From contig NZ_NOIU01000001.1 in NCBI RefSeq assembly GCF_004136635.1, positions 496,001-560,000 on the forward strand: a DNA stretch of 64,000 nucleotides, written 5' to 3'. Within the stretch, counting starts at the first letter, position 1. Each line of letters starts with the position of its first letter. The notes below the pieces were generated by a model that did not search any database, was not told where the DNA came from, and saw only the letters and a list, made by a program, of their open reading frames with translations. Source of the DNA: Rothia halotolerans. Lineage in GTDB: Bacteria > Actinomycetota > Actinomycetes > Actinomycetales > Micrococcaceae. The translations under genes and the position numbers were made by a program. Positions 1 to 8,120 of the stretch are shown here, piece by piece.

Positions 1-273
1 CGCCCCGGCGTCGGCCGCCTGGCCCATGGAGACCTCGCCGGTCCAGGCGCCCGCCTCCTCCCAGTGCGCGTTCTGCGCGCCCACCAGCACCGGCGAGCCC
101 GGGCCGAGCTCCTCCGCGACCGCGGCGAGGGAGGTGAAGGAGGGGATCACGAAGGGCTGGAGGCCCTCCGGCGCCCCGTCCCCGAGCCGCTCGCGCAGCC
201 CGCGGGCGTAGGCCCGGGACTCGGCGAGGGTCTTGTTCATCTTCCAGCTGGTGCCGATCCAGCGGAGGGACAT
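1..273 (-). CDS. Triosephosphate-isomerase-like protein (tetrulose-phosphate isomerase candidate), 3' truncated by window edge
   Basis: The first 91 residues are visible; the rest lies beyond position 1. The N-terminus has the TIM-barrel opening of triosephosphate isomerase, with Trp10-Lys11-Met12-Asn13 where TpiA has its N-W-K-M-N active-site strand (the first Asn is Ser here), followed by an IPSFTSL strand and VLVGAQNAHWEEAGAWTGE, which matches the TpiA stretch around the G-A-Q-N motif. The ATG lies one base after the RpiB-like stop, so the two are translationally linked. In characterised erythritol/threitol pathways a TPI-like protein (EryH/LerI type) converts L-erythrulose-1-phosphate to D-erythrulose-4-phosphate. 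With a kinase and RpiB homologue upstream, that is the likelier job than glycolytic TPI; the assignment is inferred from context. Confidence 0.85.
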   Translation of the reverse strand, partial: MSLRWIGTSWKMNKTLAESRAYARGLRERLGDGAPEGLQPFVIPSFTSLAAVAEELGPGSPVLVGAQNAHWEEAGAWTGEVSMGQAADAGA

Positions 274-274
274 C

Positions 275-733
275 TCAGCAGCCCTCGTAGGCGCGGATGG
301 CGTCCACCTTCGCCGCCGAGGAGGACTCCGGGTCGAACTCGAGGCCGAGCCACTCCCCCACCAGGGTCCGGGCCAGCTCCAGCCCGACCACGCGCTCGCC
401 CATGCACAGCACCTGCGCGTCGTTGGAGAGCACCGAGCGCTGGACCGAGTAGATGTCGTGCGCGGTCACGGCGCGGACGCCGGCGACCTTGTTGGCCGAG
501 ATCGCGACGCCGAGCCCGGTGCCGCAGATCAGCAGGGCCCGGTCCGCCTCGCCGGCGGCGATCTTCTCGGCGGCCGCGATGGCCACGTTCGGGTAGTAGG
601 TGCCGTCCTCGGTGCCGGTGACCCCGACGTCGAGGACCGAGGCGACGCGCTCGTCGGCCTCGAGGTCCTTCCTGAGGGCCTCCTTGTAGTTGAATCCGGC
701 GTTGTCCCCGCCGACCACGATCCTCAGTGCCAT
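275..733 (-). CDS. rpiB: RpiB/LacAB-family sugar-phosphate isomerase (EryI-like candidate)
   Basis: A 152-residue protein, the usual length for RpiB. It opens with a GGDNAGF strand (canonical GSDHAG), and carries the [15 protein letters not shown] block with Cys70 at the catalytic position known from E. coli RpiB, followed by [11 protein letters not shown]. RpiB proteins interconvert aldose and ketose phosphates through an enediol; in erythritol catabolism a homologue (EryI) turns D-erythrulose-4-phosphate into D-erythrose-4-phosphate. The ATG at 733 is preceded by AGAAGGAG, which decides the start. It sits between a DhaK/DhaL kinase and a TPI-like gene, so a tetrose-phosphate substrate is inferred. 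Family assignment is firm; substrate is not shown by sequence. Confidence 0.88.
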   Translation of the reverse strand: MALRIVVGGDNAGFNYKEALRKDLEADERVASVLDVGVTGTEDGTYYPNVAIAAAEKIAAGEADRALLICGTGLGVAISANKVAGVRAVTAHDIYSVQRSVLSNDAQVLCMGERVVGLELARTLVGEWLGLEFDPESSSAAKVDAIRAYEGC

Positions 734-824
734 GATGCTCCGCTCCTTCTGCCGTGCGATGTCCGGCTCTGCCTCTGGCCGCGTCCGCGGCCCTGTCTGT
801 TCCAACGCCCCGCCCCCGGGACGG

Positions 825-2543
825 TTATTCCCCCAGCTGCCTGCCGAGCTCCTCCATCAGCAGGGAGAAGGAGAGCGCGCCCGGGTCCGGCGTCCCGACG
901 CTCCTCTCCCCGAGCACGCGCGAGCGGCCCAGGCTCGCCCTGATCTCCGAGGTCCGCTCGGCGGCCTCGCGGGCCGTCCGGGCCGCGGCCGCCACGGCCG
1001 CCGCGGCGTCCTCGCCGTCGAACCGCTCCGCGAGCGCGTCGCGGAAGGGGACGGCGGCGTCCACCATGGTCTTGTCGCCGGGCTTCGCGCCGCCCAGGCG
1101 CATGACGGCCTCGACGGCGTCGCCCAGCGCCTCGACCGTCCGGCGCCCGTCCGCGCCCTCCGCGTCGGAGAGCGCCCCACCGGCCGCGGTGAGCGCGGCG
1201 CCCCACAGCGCGCCGGAGGTCCCCCCGGCCGCCTCGGACCAGGCCTCGCCCGCCAGCAGGAGGGCGGTGCGAGCGCCGGCGCCCTGCTCGACGGCGCGGC
1301 GGGCGGCGCGGGCCGCGCCGCGTGAGCCGTACGCCATGCCCTGGCCGTGGTCGCCGTCGCCCGCGACGGCGTCGAGCCGCCCGAGCTCCTCCTCCCGCTC
1401 GGCGCACACCCGCTCGAAGCCCTCCAGGGCCCCGGCGATCCGCTCCGCGCAGCGGCGCGAGTCATCGGAGGCCTCGGGGATCCGGGCGTCCTCGGCAGTC
1501 CAGAGCCGGCCGCGCGGCGCGCGCTCGACCTCCGGCATCATGCCCCGGTGGAAGGCCGGCGTGTCCACCGGCGCGAGCCAGTGCTCCTCGAGCTCCTCGT
1601 CCAGGAAGACCAGGGTCAGGGAGAGGCCCGCCATGTCCAGGCTCGTCACGAACTCCCCGACCTCGGGCCTCACGGCGGTGAGCCCCCTCTCGGCCAGGCG
1701 CTCGGCGACGCGCCCGTAGACGACGAAGAGCTCCTCGTACTTCACGGTCCCGAGCCCGTTGAGGATCACGGCCACCCGCCCCCGGTAGCCGCCGTCCCGC
1801 CGGGCGGGCTCCTCCTCGAGGATCCCGTCCAGGAGCAGGTCGGCGATCTCGGAGGCGCCCGCGATCGGCTCCTCGCGCACCCCGGGCTCGCCGTGGATGC
1901 CGAGCCCGACGCCCATGCTCGCCTCCGGGACGTGGAAGAGCGCCTCCTCCGCACCCGGCAGCGTGCAGCCGTCGAAGGCGACGCCGAAGGAGCGCGTCGC
2001 GTCGTTGGCCTTCCAGGCGATGCGCTCGGCCTCGTCCAGATCGGCGCCCGCCTCGATGGCGGCCCCGACGATCTTGAAGACGGGGAGGTCGCCCGCGATG
2101 CCGCGGCGGTCCCGGGAGTGCTCGACGTCGTTGGACATGACGTCGTCGCTGACCGGCACGATGCGCACGTCGATCCCCTCGTGCCGCAGCTTCTCCGCGG
2201 CGAGCCCGAAGTGCAGCACGTCCCCGGCGTAGTTGCCGAAGCCCAGCAGGACCCCGCCGCCGTTCTCCGCGTTGCGGACCACCGAGTAGACCTGGGAGGC
2301 CGAGGGCGAGGCGAAGACGTTGCCGCAGGGCGCACCGTGGCCCATGCCGGGGCCAACCCAGCCGGCGAAGGCCGGGTAGTGCCCGGACCCGCCGCCGATG
2401 ACCAGCGCCGGCTGCCCCTCCGGCGTCTCGGTGGGGCGCACGACGCCGCCGCGGACGGGCGTCACGTGGTCCGGGTGGGCGGCGGCGAGGCCGCGCACGG
2501 CCTCCTCCGCGAAGTCGGACGGGCTGTTGAAGAGGTACGTCAT
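825..2543 (-). CDS. Fused DhaK-DhaL type ketose kinase (dihydroxyacetone/tetrulose kinase)
   Basis: A 572-residue ATP-dependent kinase with DhaK (about 1-330) and DhaL (about 370-572) domains in one chain. The DhaK part shows GGGSGH with His55 as putative base and IHGEPG with His217, the residue that forms the hemiaminal with substrate in DhaK. The DhaL part shows AGDGDHG (metal/ATP-phosphate binding), [16 protein letters not shown] and SVGTPDPGA. After GGGSGH the sequence reads YPAFAG rather than EPAHAG of true dihydroxyacetone kinases, which suggests a larger ketose; LerK/DerK L- and D-erythrulose kinases belong to this family. It heads the leftward operon with RpiB-like and TPI-like genes, giving a complete tetrulose to erythrose-4-phosphate route. 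Start ATG has an AGGAAGGA ribosome site upstream. Confidence 0.9.
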   Translation of the reverse strand: MTYLFNSPSDFAEEAVRGLAAAHPDHVTPVRGGVVRPTETPEGQPALVIGGGSGHYPAFAGWVGPGMGHGAPCGNVFASPSASQVYSVVRNAENGGGVLLGFGNYAGDVLHFGLAAEKLRHEGIDVRIVPVSDDVMSNDVEHSRDRRGIAGDLPVFKIVGAAIEAGADLDEAERIAWKANDATRSFGVAFDGCTLPGAEEALFHVPEASMGVGLGIHGEPGVREEPIAGASEIADLLLDGILEEEPARRDGGYRGRVAVILNGLGTVKYEELFVVYGRVAERLAERGLTAVRPEVGEFVTSLDMAGLSLTLVFLDEELEEHWLAPVDTPAFHRGMMPEVERAPRGRLWTAEDARIPEASDDSRRCAERIAGALEGFERVCAEREEELGRLDAVAGDGDHGQGMAYGSRGAARAARRAVEQGAGARTALLLAGEAWSEAAGGTSGALWGAALTAAGGALSDAEGADGRRTVEALGDAVEAVMRLGGAKPGDKTMVDAAVPFRDALAERFDGEDAAAAVAAAARTAREAAERTSEIRASLGRSRVLGERSVGTPDPGALSFSLLMEELGRQLGE

Positions 2544-2612
2544 CGTTCCTTCCTCCTTCTCGGGTGGGGCGGGACGGCCGGGCGCCGGGCTCGGGCCGGC
2601 GCTTGCCTCCTC

Positions 2613-2628
2613 TGATCCTATAGGATCA
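2613..2628. promoter_or_regulatory. Perfect 16-bp palindrome, probable GntR operator (site 1)
   Basis: TGATCCTATAGGATCA is a perfect palindrome about 70 bp ahead of the kinase start, in a short AT-rich patch of an otherwise GC-rich region. Its half-site (ATAGGAT) recurs in front of the three other transcription units of this locus, next to a GntR/FCD gene. Direct evidence is the symmetry and recurrence; binding is inferred. Confidence 0.65.
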
Positions 2629-2754
2629 ATCTCATGCTGACGAGAGGCTTTGGTACCCGACCCCTTCGGATCATACCGAGGTCGGCGGAGGAGGGTCGGC
2701 GACTCGCAGGCGCTACCTCCCGGCGCGGCTTCTTGACGACCTCTCGACTTGAAC

Positions 2755-2769
2755 CTATATCCTATATTG
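2755..2769. promoter_or_regulatory. ATAGGAT-type operator candidate overlapping the rightward promoter (site 2)
   Basis: CTATATCCTATATTG contains the ATCCTAT half-site of site 1 and a TATATT hexamer that could act as a -10 box for the gene starting at 2798. Overlap with the promoter would fit repression by the locus GntR protein. No -35 box is clear. Confidence 0.5.
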
Positions 2770-2797
2770 TGACGACCCCCATAGTGGAAGGACAACG

Positions 2798-3760
2798 ATG
2801 TTGACGGCAGAGAACTGGCCCATCGCGGCCAACATGCTCTCGTTCGGCGATCGGGCGCCGGGAGGAGGGCACATCAAGGACGCCCCCTCCGGCGTCTGGG
2901 CGCAGCAGCTGCGCCAGGTCAGGGAGCTGGGGTTCGACCACATTGATCCCACCGACGCCTGGGTCCCCCTGGCCGCCCTCTCCGAGGAGCGCCTCGAGGA
3001 GTTCCGGCGCGTGCTCGACGGCGAGGGGCTCTCCATCTCCTCGATCTCGATGACCCGCAACTCCGTGGCGGACGCCCGGAACGGGGAGCGGAACCTGGCG
3101 GACGCGCACCGTCTGGTGGACCTCGCCCCGAGCTTCGGGGCCGGAGTCGTGAACACCGGGTTCATGCAGGCCCTGACCGAGGAGCAGAGCCGGCAGGTCT
3201 GGTTCTGGCTGGTCCAGGGGCACGTCGACTCCCCCGAGCTGAGGGACCTGGCCCTCGAGCGGATCGGCGAGCTCGGCGACCACGCCCGCCGCAGCGGCGT
3301 CGAGATCAGCCTCGAGGTCTACGAGGACACCTACATCGGCACGCCGGAGGACGCCGTCGCCTTCATCCGGGACCTCGGCCACGAGGCGGTGGGGCTGAAC
3401 CCGGACCTCGGCAACCTGATCCGCCTGCACCGCGAGCTCCCGCCGGTCATGGAGATGTTCGAGGCGGTCCTCCCCCACGCGAACTTCTGGCACATCAAGA
3501 ACTACTCGCGGGACTTCGACCCGGCCACGGGCGCCTACAGCACCGCGCCCCTGCCCCTGAAGTACGGCTACGTGAACTACCGGCAGGTGATCCGGCGCGC
3601 CCTCGAGCTCGGCTACTCCGGCCCCTTCTGCTGCGAGCACTACGGCTCGGACTCGCTGGGCGTCTGCGCGGAGAACCGCGACTACATCCGGCAGGTCCTC
3701 GGCTCCGCGCTGGCCGACCCGGCCGATGATTCCTCGCCCGCCGCGGCGTCGGGCCGCTGA
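2798..3760 (+). CDS. Sugar-phosphate isomerase/epimerase-like TIM-barrel metalloenzyme (xylose-isomerase-like family)
   Basis: A 320-residue protein of the xylose-isomerase-like TIM-barrel superfamily. The four metal ligands expected for this fold can be placed: Glu173 (LEVYED), Asp203 (NPDLGN), His232 (FWHIKN) and Glu280 (CCEHYG). Members include hydroxypyruvate isomerase, tagatose epimerase, IolE, OtnI (2-oxo-tetronate isomerase) and OiaC, a 3-oxo-isoapionate decarboxylase that yields L-erythrulose. Length exceeds that of OtnI (about 260). Divergent from a tetrulose kinase operon and followed after 28 bp by a dehydrogenase, it probably makes the ketose the kinase uses, or isomerises an oxidised acid sugar. 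Start ATG has GGAAGGA upstream. The exact reaction cannot be read from the sequence. Confidence 0.8.
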   Translation: MLTAENWPIAANMLSFGDRAPGGGHIKDAPSGVWAQQLRQVRELGFDHIDPTDAWVPLAALSEERLEEFRRVLDGEGLSISSISMTRNSVADARNGERNLADAHRLVDLAPSFGAGVVNTGFMQALTEEQSRQVWFWLVQGHVDSPELRDLALERIGELGDHARRSGVEISLEVYEDTYIGTPEDAVAFIRDLGHEAVGLNPDLGNLIRLHRELPPVMEMFEAVLPHANFWHIKNYSRDFDPATGAYSTAPLPLKYGYVNYRQVIRRALELGYSGPFCCEHYGSDSLGVCAENRDYIRQVLGSALADPADDSSPAAASGR

Positions 3761-3788
3761 CCGTCCCCTCAACCTCGAACGGAGACCC

Positions 3789-4565
3789 ATGACCAAGAAC
3801 TCGTTCCCCTCATCCCGCACAGCCGTCGTCACCGGTGCCGGCGCCCCGCGCGGCATCGGCCGGCACGTCGCCCGCAGGCTCGCGGCCGACGGGTGGGACA
3901 TCGCCGCCCTGGACATCGACGAGGCCGCGGTCGCCGGATTCGCGACGGAGCTGTCCGCCGAGACCGGCCGGACCGTCGTCGGCATCGGCGTGGACATCGC
4001 GGACAAGGAATCGGTCGACGCCGCCTTCTCCCGCATCGACGAGGAGCTGCCTCCCGTGCTCGCCGAGGTGAACCTCGCCGGCGTGGCCAGCCCGCACTCC
4101 TTCTTCGAGATCACCGACGAGATCTTCACGCGCGTCGTCGACGTCAACGCGAAGGGCACGCTGTTCATGATGCAGGCCGCCGCCGAGCGGATGATCGAGG
4201 GCGGCTTCGGCGGGCGGATCGTCAACACCTCGTCCGTGACGGCCTACGACGGCGGCGGCACCTTCTCGAAGACCGGATACGCCGCCGCGAAGGCGGCCGT
4301 GCTCGGCCTGACCCGGGGAGGCGCCCGCGAGCTCGGGAAGCACGGCATCACGTGCAACTCCATCGTCCCCGGCCCGATCGACACCGACATCATGGGCGGG
4401 AAGCTCACGGACGACCGCAAGGCGGGGATGTCCTCCGACATCCCGCTGGAGCGCGTGGGCCAGCCCGACGAGGTCGCAGGCCTCATCGGCTTCCTGGTCA
4501 GCGAGGACTCGAGCTTCGTCAACGGGGACTCCGTCTTCGTGGACGGCGGCAAGCACATGGTCTGA
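3789..4565 (+). CDS. Short-chain dehydrogenase/reductase (SDR family)
   Basis: A classical 258-residue SDR. The nucleotide-binding turn TGAGAPRGIG is at 15-24, the structural motif appears as NLAGV (NNAG position) near residue 95, the catalytic serine lies in NTSSVTAYDG, and Tyr164 and Lys168 form the YxxxK pair. C-terminal NSIVPGPIDTDI and VNGDSVFVDGG blocks are typical. An acidic residue after the second strand (ALDIDEA) predicts NAD rather than NADP. It lies between the TIM-barrel enzyme and an anion symporter, so it likely oxidises the imported polyol or acid sugar at a secondary hydroxyl. Substrate unknown. Confidence 0.88.
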   Translation: MTKNSFPSSRTAVVTGAGAPRGIGRHVARRLAADGWDIAALDIDEAAVAGFATELSAETGRTVVGIGVDIADKESVDAAFSRIDEELPPVLAEVNLAGVASPHSFFEITDEIFTRVVDVNAKGTLFMMQAAAERMIEGGFGGRIVNTSSVTAYDGGGTFSKTGYAAAKAAVLGLTRGGARELGKHGITCNSIVPGPIDTDIMGGKLTDDRKAGMSSDIPLERVGQPDEVAGLIGFLVSEDSSFVNGDSVFVDGGKHMV

Positions 4566-4648
4566 TCCGCGTCCCCGGGGCCCGGTGCGTGCGACCGCGC
4601 CGGGCCCCTCCACCCGCAGCACCCCACCACCACGAACAGAGGACGAAG

Positions 4649-5998
4649 ATGTCCGCAGAAACGCCCGCGCCCCGCCGGAACGTCGTCGAGAAGGACCGGG
4701 AGCGATACTCGCCCGCCGTGGAGGCGGCCACCCGGAAGGCGCGCTGGCGCCTGCTGCCCTTCCTCATGCTGATGTTCGTGATCGCCTTCATCGATCGCAC
4801 CAACATCGGCTTCGCGGAGCAGGACCTGGAGGTCCACGCCGGCCTCTCCGCGAGCGCCTACGCCTTCGGCGCGGGCCTCTTCTTCATCGGCTACGCCGTC
4901 TTCGAGGTGCCCTCCAACCTCATCATGCACAAGGTGGGGGCGCGCTGGTGGATGGCCAGGATCATGGTGACCTGGGGGATCATCGCCGCGCTGTTCATGT
5001 TCGTCAGCGGCCCCACGATGTTCTACGTCCTGCGGTTCCTGCTCGGCGTCGCGGAGGCCGGGTTCTTCCCGGGCGTGATCCTGTACCTCACCTACTGGTT
5101 CCCGCGCCGCAAGCGGGCCCAGGCGACCGCCCTGTTCTACCTGGGGCTGCCCATCGCCAACATCGTCGGGGGCCCCCTCTCCGGCGGGCTCCTCGAGCTC
5201 GACGGCACCCTCGGCCTGCACGGCTTCCAGTGGATGTTCATGATCGAGGGGCTCGTCGCCGTCCTGGTGGGCGTGATCGCCTTCTTCTATCTCACCGACC
5301 GGCCCGAGAAGGCCCGTTGGCTCAGCGAGGAGGAGCGCGGCGAGCTGGCCGCGACCCTGCGGGCCGAGGCCGGGGCCAAGCAGGAGACGGCCAAGCTCAG
5401 CTGGTGGCGCGCCCTGGTCAACGGACGGGTGCTCTACTTCTCGGTCGCCTACCTGGCCATCCAGGCCGCGGTCTACGGCCTCACCTTCTTCCTGCCCCGG
5501 CAGGTGGCGGGGATCGTGGGGCAGGACGTCGGGTTCACGGTGGGCCTCCTGGTCGCGATCCCCTGGATGGCGGGCCTGGTCACCACGTTCTTCATCGGGC
5601 GGGCCGCCGACCGCTCCGCGCGCTACCGGCAGATCTCGACGCTGATGCTGGTGATCTCCGGCGTCGGCCTCCTGCTCTCCGCATACGTCCAGCAGCCGGT
5701 CCTGGCCATGATCGCGCTGTGCCTGGGGGCGATCGGCTTCGTCTCCACCCAGCCCATCTTCTGGAACCTCCCGACCAGCTACCTCTCGGGAGCGGCCATG
5801 GCCTCCGGCGTCGGCCTGATCAACGGGCTGGGCAACCTGGGCGGCTTCCTCGCGCCGAACCTCCGGGCCTGGGTCGTGGAGGCCACCGGCACCGAGTCGG
5901 CGGGCCTGCTCCTGCTGGCCGGCGCACCGTTCCTCGGGGCCCTCCTGATCTTCGGGACCAAGGCCTTCGAGCGGCGGGACCGGCGGCTGGAGGGGTGA
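4649..5998 (+). CDS. MFS transporter, anion:cation symporter (ACS) family
   Basis: 449 residues with twelve predicted membrane segments. The first helix carries FIDRTNIGFA, the hallmark of the ACS family (hexuronate, glucarate, tartrate, phthalate transporters), followed by a loop with GYAVFEVPSN and GARWWMARIM, the family's motif-A region, and LRFLLGVAEAGFFPG. ACS members import organic anions with protons, so the substrate is expected to be an acid sugar or related carboxylate. The ATG is preceded by GAGGACGA. It follows the SDR gene by 83 bp and should share its promoter. The locus encodes a second, unrelated carboxylate transporter (TctCBA) downstream. Confidence 0.88.
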   Translation: MSAETPAPRRNVVEKDRERYSPAVEAATRKARWRLLPFLMLMFVIAFIDRTNIGFAEQDLEVHAGLSASAYAFGAGLFFIGYAVFEVPSNLIMHKVGARWWMARIMVTWGIIAALFMFVSGPTMFYVLRFLLGVAEAGFFPGVILYLTYWFPRRKRAQATALFYLGLPIANIVGGPLSGGLLELDGTLGLHGFQWMFMIEGLVAVLVGVIAFFYLTDRPEKARWLSEEERGELAATLRAEAGAKQETAKLSWWRALVNGRVLYFSVAYLAIQAAVYGLTFFLPRQVAGIVGQDVGFTVGLLVAIPWMAGLVTTFFIGRAADRSARYRQISTLMLVISGVGLLLSAYVQQPVLAMIALCLGAIGFVSTQPIFWNLPTSYLSGAAMASGVGLINGLGNLGGFLAPNLRAWVVEATGTESAGLLLLAGAPFLGALLIFGTKAFERRDRRLEG

Positions 5999-6042
5999 GG
6001 CCGGCACCACGCGGGGAGATGGGGCTCGACGGCAATCGCGTG

Positions 6043-6055
6043 AAATAGGATATTG
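6043..6055. promoter_or_regulatory. ATAGGAT-type operator candidate upstream of the GntR gene (site 3)
   Basis: AAATAGGATATTG repeats the half-site found at 2613 and 2755, about 90 bp ahead of the GntR start, suggesting autoregulation. It lies between the MFS stop and the regulator, so the regulator may have its own promoter here. Confidence 0.5.
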
Positions 6056-6142
6056 ACGAGCGGATGTGCCGTCCGTGCCGGTGAACGCCGTGCGGGGCCC
6101 GATGCGCGGCCCCGCCGGGCCGGGATGCGAAGGAGTGCCGAG

Positions 6143-6820
6143 ATGTCGATCAAGCGCCAAGCCCTGCGCGACGAGGTGTACGAGCTGATCCTCGCCGAGC
6201 TCCTGGGCGGTCAGCGCCCTCCCGGCTCCCGGCTCAGCATCGACGGGCTGGCCCGCCAGTTCGAGATCTCCCCCACCCCGGTGCGGGAGGCGCTGGTCTC
6301 GCTCGAGCACTCCGGGCTTGTCCAGTACGCCGCACGGCGGGGGTACGTCGTCGCGCCGGCGCTGTCCGAGCGCCAGATCCGCGAGCTGATCGACACGCGC
6401 CAGATCGTCGAGGGGGCCGCGCTCAGCCGCTCCTTCGCCGACTGGGAGTCCTTCCAGCGGGATCTCCGCCGCGCGCACGAGGAGCACAGCGGCGTCGTCG
6501 AGCGCATCGCGGAGTCGGGGAGCCCCGACTACGAGATGGTCCGCGAGCACTTCCGCGTGGACTGGGGCTTCCACCGCACCTTCTTCCAGCACGCGGACAA
6601 CCGCTACCTCACCGAGATCATCGAGTCCCTGGGAACCCACGTGCACAGGATGCGCCAGACCTGGGCCTCGCCGGCAGAGAGCCTCGATGCGCAGGAGGCT
6701 CTCGCGGAGCATGCTGAGATCCTGAATCATGTAGCAAATCGCAATCACGACGCCGCCCTAGCCGCTCTCCGCGCCCATCTGGACCATGTCCGGGACCGCT
6801 CCACGACCTCCCTCTCCTGA
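6143..6820 (+). CDS. GntR-family transcriptional regulator (FCD/FadR subfamily)
   Basis: A 225-residue GntR regulator. Residues 1-75 form the winged helix-turn-helix: VYELILAELLGG, RLSIDGLARQFEISPTPVRE, then ALVSLEHSGLVQ and the wing RGYVVAP. The rest is an all-helical FCD ligand domain with conserved acidic and histidine residues (FRVDWGFHRTFF, AEHAEILNHV) that usually bind a metal and a carboxylate effector. The start at 6143 has AAGGAG eight bases upstream; a longer TTG start at 6053 lacks one. It sits in the middle of the acid-sugar locus, and ATAGGAT motifs occur before all surrounding transcription units, so it is the probable local repressor, released by a pathway acid. Confidence 0.92.
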   Translation: MSIKRQALRDEVYELILAELLGGQRPPGSRLSIDGLARQFEISPTPVREALVSLEHSGLVQYAARRGYVVAPALSERQIRELIDTRQIVEGAALSRSFADWESFQRDLRRAHEEHSGVVERIAESGSPDYEMVREHFRVDWGFHRTFFQHADNRYLTEIIESLGTHVHRMRQTWASPAESLDAQEALAEHAEILNHVANRNHDAALAALRAHLDHVRDRSTTSLS

Positions 6821-6838
6821 GCGATCTCTCCCCATTTA

Positions 6839-6859
6839 CCCCCGCATCTAGGGGTTTTT
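6839..6859 (+). terminator. Short intrinsic terminator after GntR gene
   Basis: CCCC, a seven-base loop, GGGG and then TTTTT, 18 bp after the GntR stop. The stem is short but the T-run is exceptional for this GC-rich window. Confidence 0.5.
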
Positions 6860-6924
6860 CCTCCTCCAACACGGCCTCGTCACGTTTTCAGGCATTGACA
6901 ACCCTCGTAGGCTGCGTCACACTT

Positions 6925-6953
6925 TTGATCCAAGATCCTATTTGATTTAGATC
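6925..6953. promoter_or_regulatory. ATAGGAT-type operator candidate upstream of pdxA2 (site 4)
   Basis: An AT-rich patch containing TTGATCCAAGATCCTATTTG, with ATCCTAT at 6935-6941 matching sites 1-3 and two further GATC half-sites on either side. It ends about 50 bp before the PdxA2-like start, the position of a repressor site for the pdxA2-tctCBA unit. Confidence 0.5.
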
Positions 6954-7002
6954 GGGGTGACGACGTCGTCGCCCGCGTGGACCAACCGCCTGGAGGCCTT
7001 CC

Positions 7003-7998
7003 ATGTCCCCTTCCGCCCCTCGCCTCGCCCTCACCTTCGGCGACTTCTCCGGCATCGGACCCGAGCTGGGCGCCCGGCTGCTCTCCGACCCGGAGAACCT
7101 CGAGCGCGCGCAGATCTCCCTCCTGGTCTCCCCGGCGGAGCTCGCGCGGGCCAGCGAGCTGGCCGGCGTCGAGGTCCCGGTCGGAGAGGAGCCCGGCACC
7201 GGGCACGTCCACCTGGTCGAGACGCCGCTGCAGGACCGCGAGGTCCCCCTGAGGGAGTGCTCCCAGGAGGCCGGCTCCCGCGTCCTGCAGGACCTGAGCA
7301 CCGCGCTGCGGCTCTTCCAGGAGGGCCAGGCCGACTCCATCATGTTCCTCCCCCTCAACAAGACGGCGCTGCGGCTGGGCGGGATGCACGAGGAGGACGA
7401 GCTGCGCTGGTTCGCCAAGTCCCTCGGGGACACCGGCTTCACGAGCGAGCTGAACTTCATCCCCGGACTGACCACCTCCCGGGTGACCTCCCACATCCCG
7501 CTCGCCGAGGTCGCCGAGCACATCAGCGCCCGCAGCGTGCTGGACTCGATCGAGCTCCTGCACGACGTCGTCCGCGGCACCGGCGTGGAGAGCCCCCGGA
7601 TCGCGGTGGCCGCCCTCAACCCGCACGCGGGCGAGAACGGCCAGTTCGGCCGGGAGGAGATCGACCACATCGCCCCGGCCGTGGCCCTGGCTCGCTCCGG
7701 CGGCCTCGACGTCGCCGGGCCCTTCCCCTCCGACACGCTGTTCATCAAGGCCCGGGCCGGGGAGTTCGACGGCGTCGTCACCATGTACCACGACCAGGGC
7801 CAGATCGCGATGAAGCTCATGGGCTTCGACCAGGGCGTGACCGTCCAGGGCGGCCTCTCGGTACCGATCGCGACCCCCGCCCACGGCACCGCCTACGAGA
7901 TCGTGGGCACCGGAAAGGCCAATATCGGCCCCAGCCAGCGGGCCTTCGAGATCGCCGTGGACCTCGGCGCGCAGACCGCGCGCCGACGCCGGGCCTGA
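7003..7998 (+). CDS. pdxA2: PdxA2-like 4-phospho-D-threonate/erythronate dehydrogenase (decarboxylating)
   Basis: A 331-residue member of the PdxA family. The N-terminal motif reads GDFSGIGPE where biosynthetic PdxA has GDPAGIGPE. Metal-binding and substrate regions are present: ALNPHAGENGQFGREE, PSDTLF, YHDQGQIAMKL and PAHGTAYEI. PdxA2 paralogues oxidise 4-phospho-D-threonate or -erythronate and release CO2, giving dihydroxyacetone phosphate. No other pdx genes are nearby, while a GntR regulator and a carboxylate transporter flank it, so a catabolic role is much more likely than vitamin B6 synthesis. The start has GGAGG upstream. The kinase that would make its substrate is not in this operon; a DUF1537 kinase lies at 22.3 kb. 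Confidence 0.85.
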   Translation: MSPSAPRLALTFGDFSGIGPELGARLLSDPENLERAQISLLVSPAELARASELAGVEVPVGEEPGTGHVHLVETPLQDREVPLRECSQEAGSRVLQDLSTALRLFQEGQADSIMFLPLNKTALRLGGMHEEDELRWFAKSLGDTGFTSELNFIPGLTTSRVTSHIPLAEVAEHISARSVLDSIELLHDVVRGTGVESPRIAVAALNPHAGENGQFGREEIDHIAPAVALARSGGLDVAGPFPSDTLFIKARAGEFDGVVTMYHDQGQIAMKLMGFDQGVTVQGGLSVPIATPAHGTAYEIVGTGKANIGPSQRAFEIAVDLGAQTARRRRA

Positions 7999-8120
7999 GC
8001 CGGCGGCGCCGGGCCCGGTCCGGCGGCGGGACTGTCCTGCCGCCGCCGGGAACGACTCGGCGCCGCTCCCCCGCGGGCCCTCCCGGCCCGCCCCTTTCGG
8101 ATCTGTGCAAGGAGGCATGG

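Noticed and set aside
4244-6748. 834-residue open frame on the minus strand across the SDR and MFS genes
   Set aside because: Its product is Gly/Ala/Arg/Asp/His-rich with no domain; it mirrors the GC-rich third positions of genuine genes on the other strand.
7003-7998. Biosynthetic PdxA (vitamin B6)
   Set aside because: No other pdx gene nearby, altered GDPAGIGPE motif, and a catabolic neighbourhood with carboxylate transporter and GntR regulator favour PdxA2.
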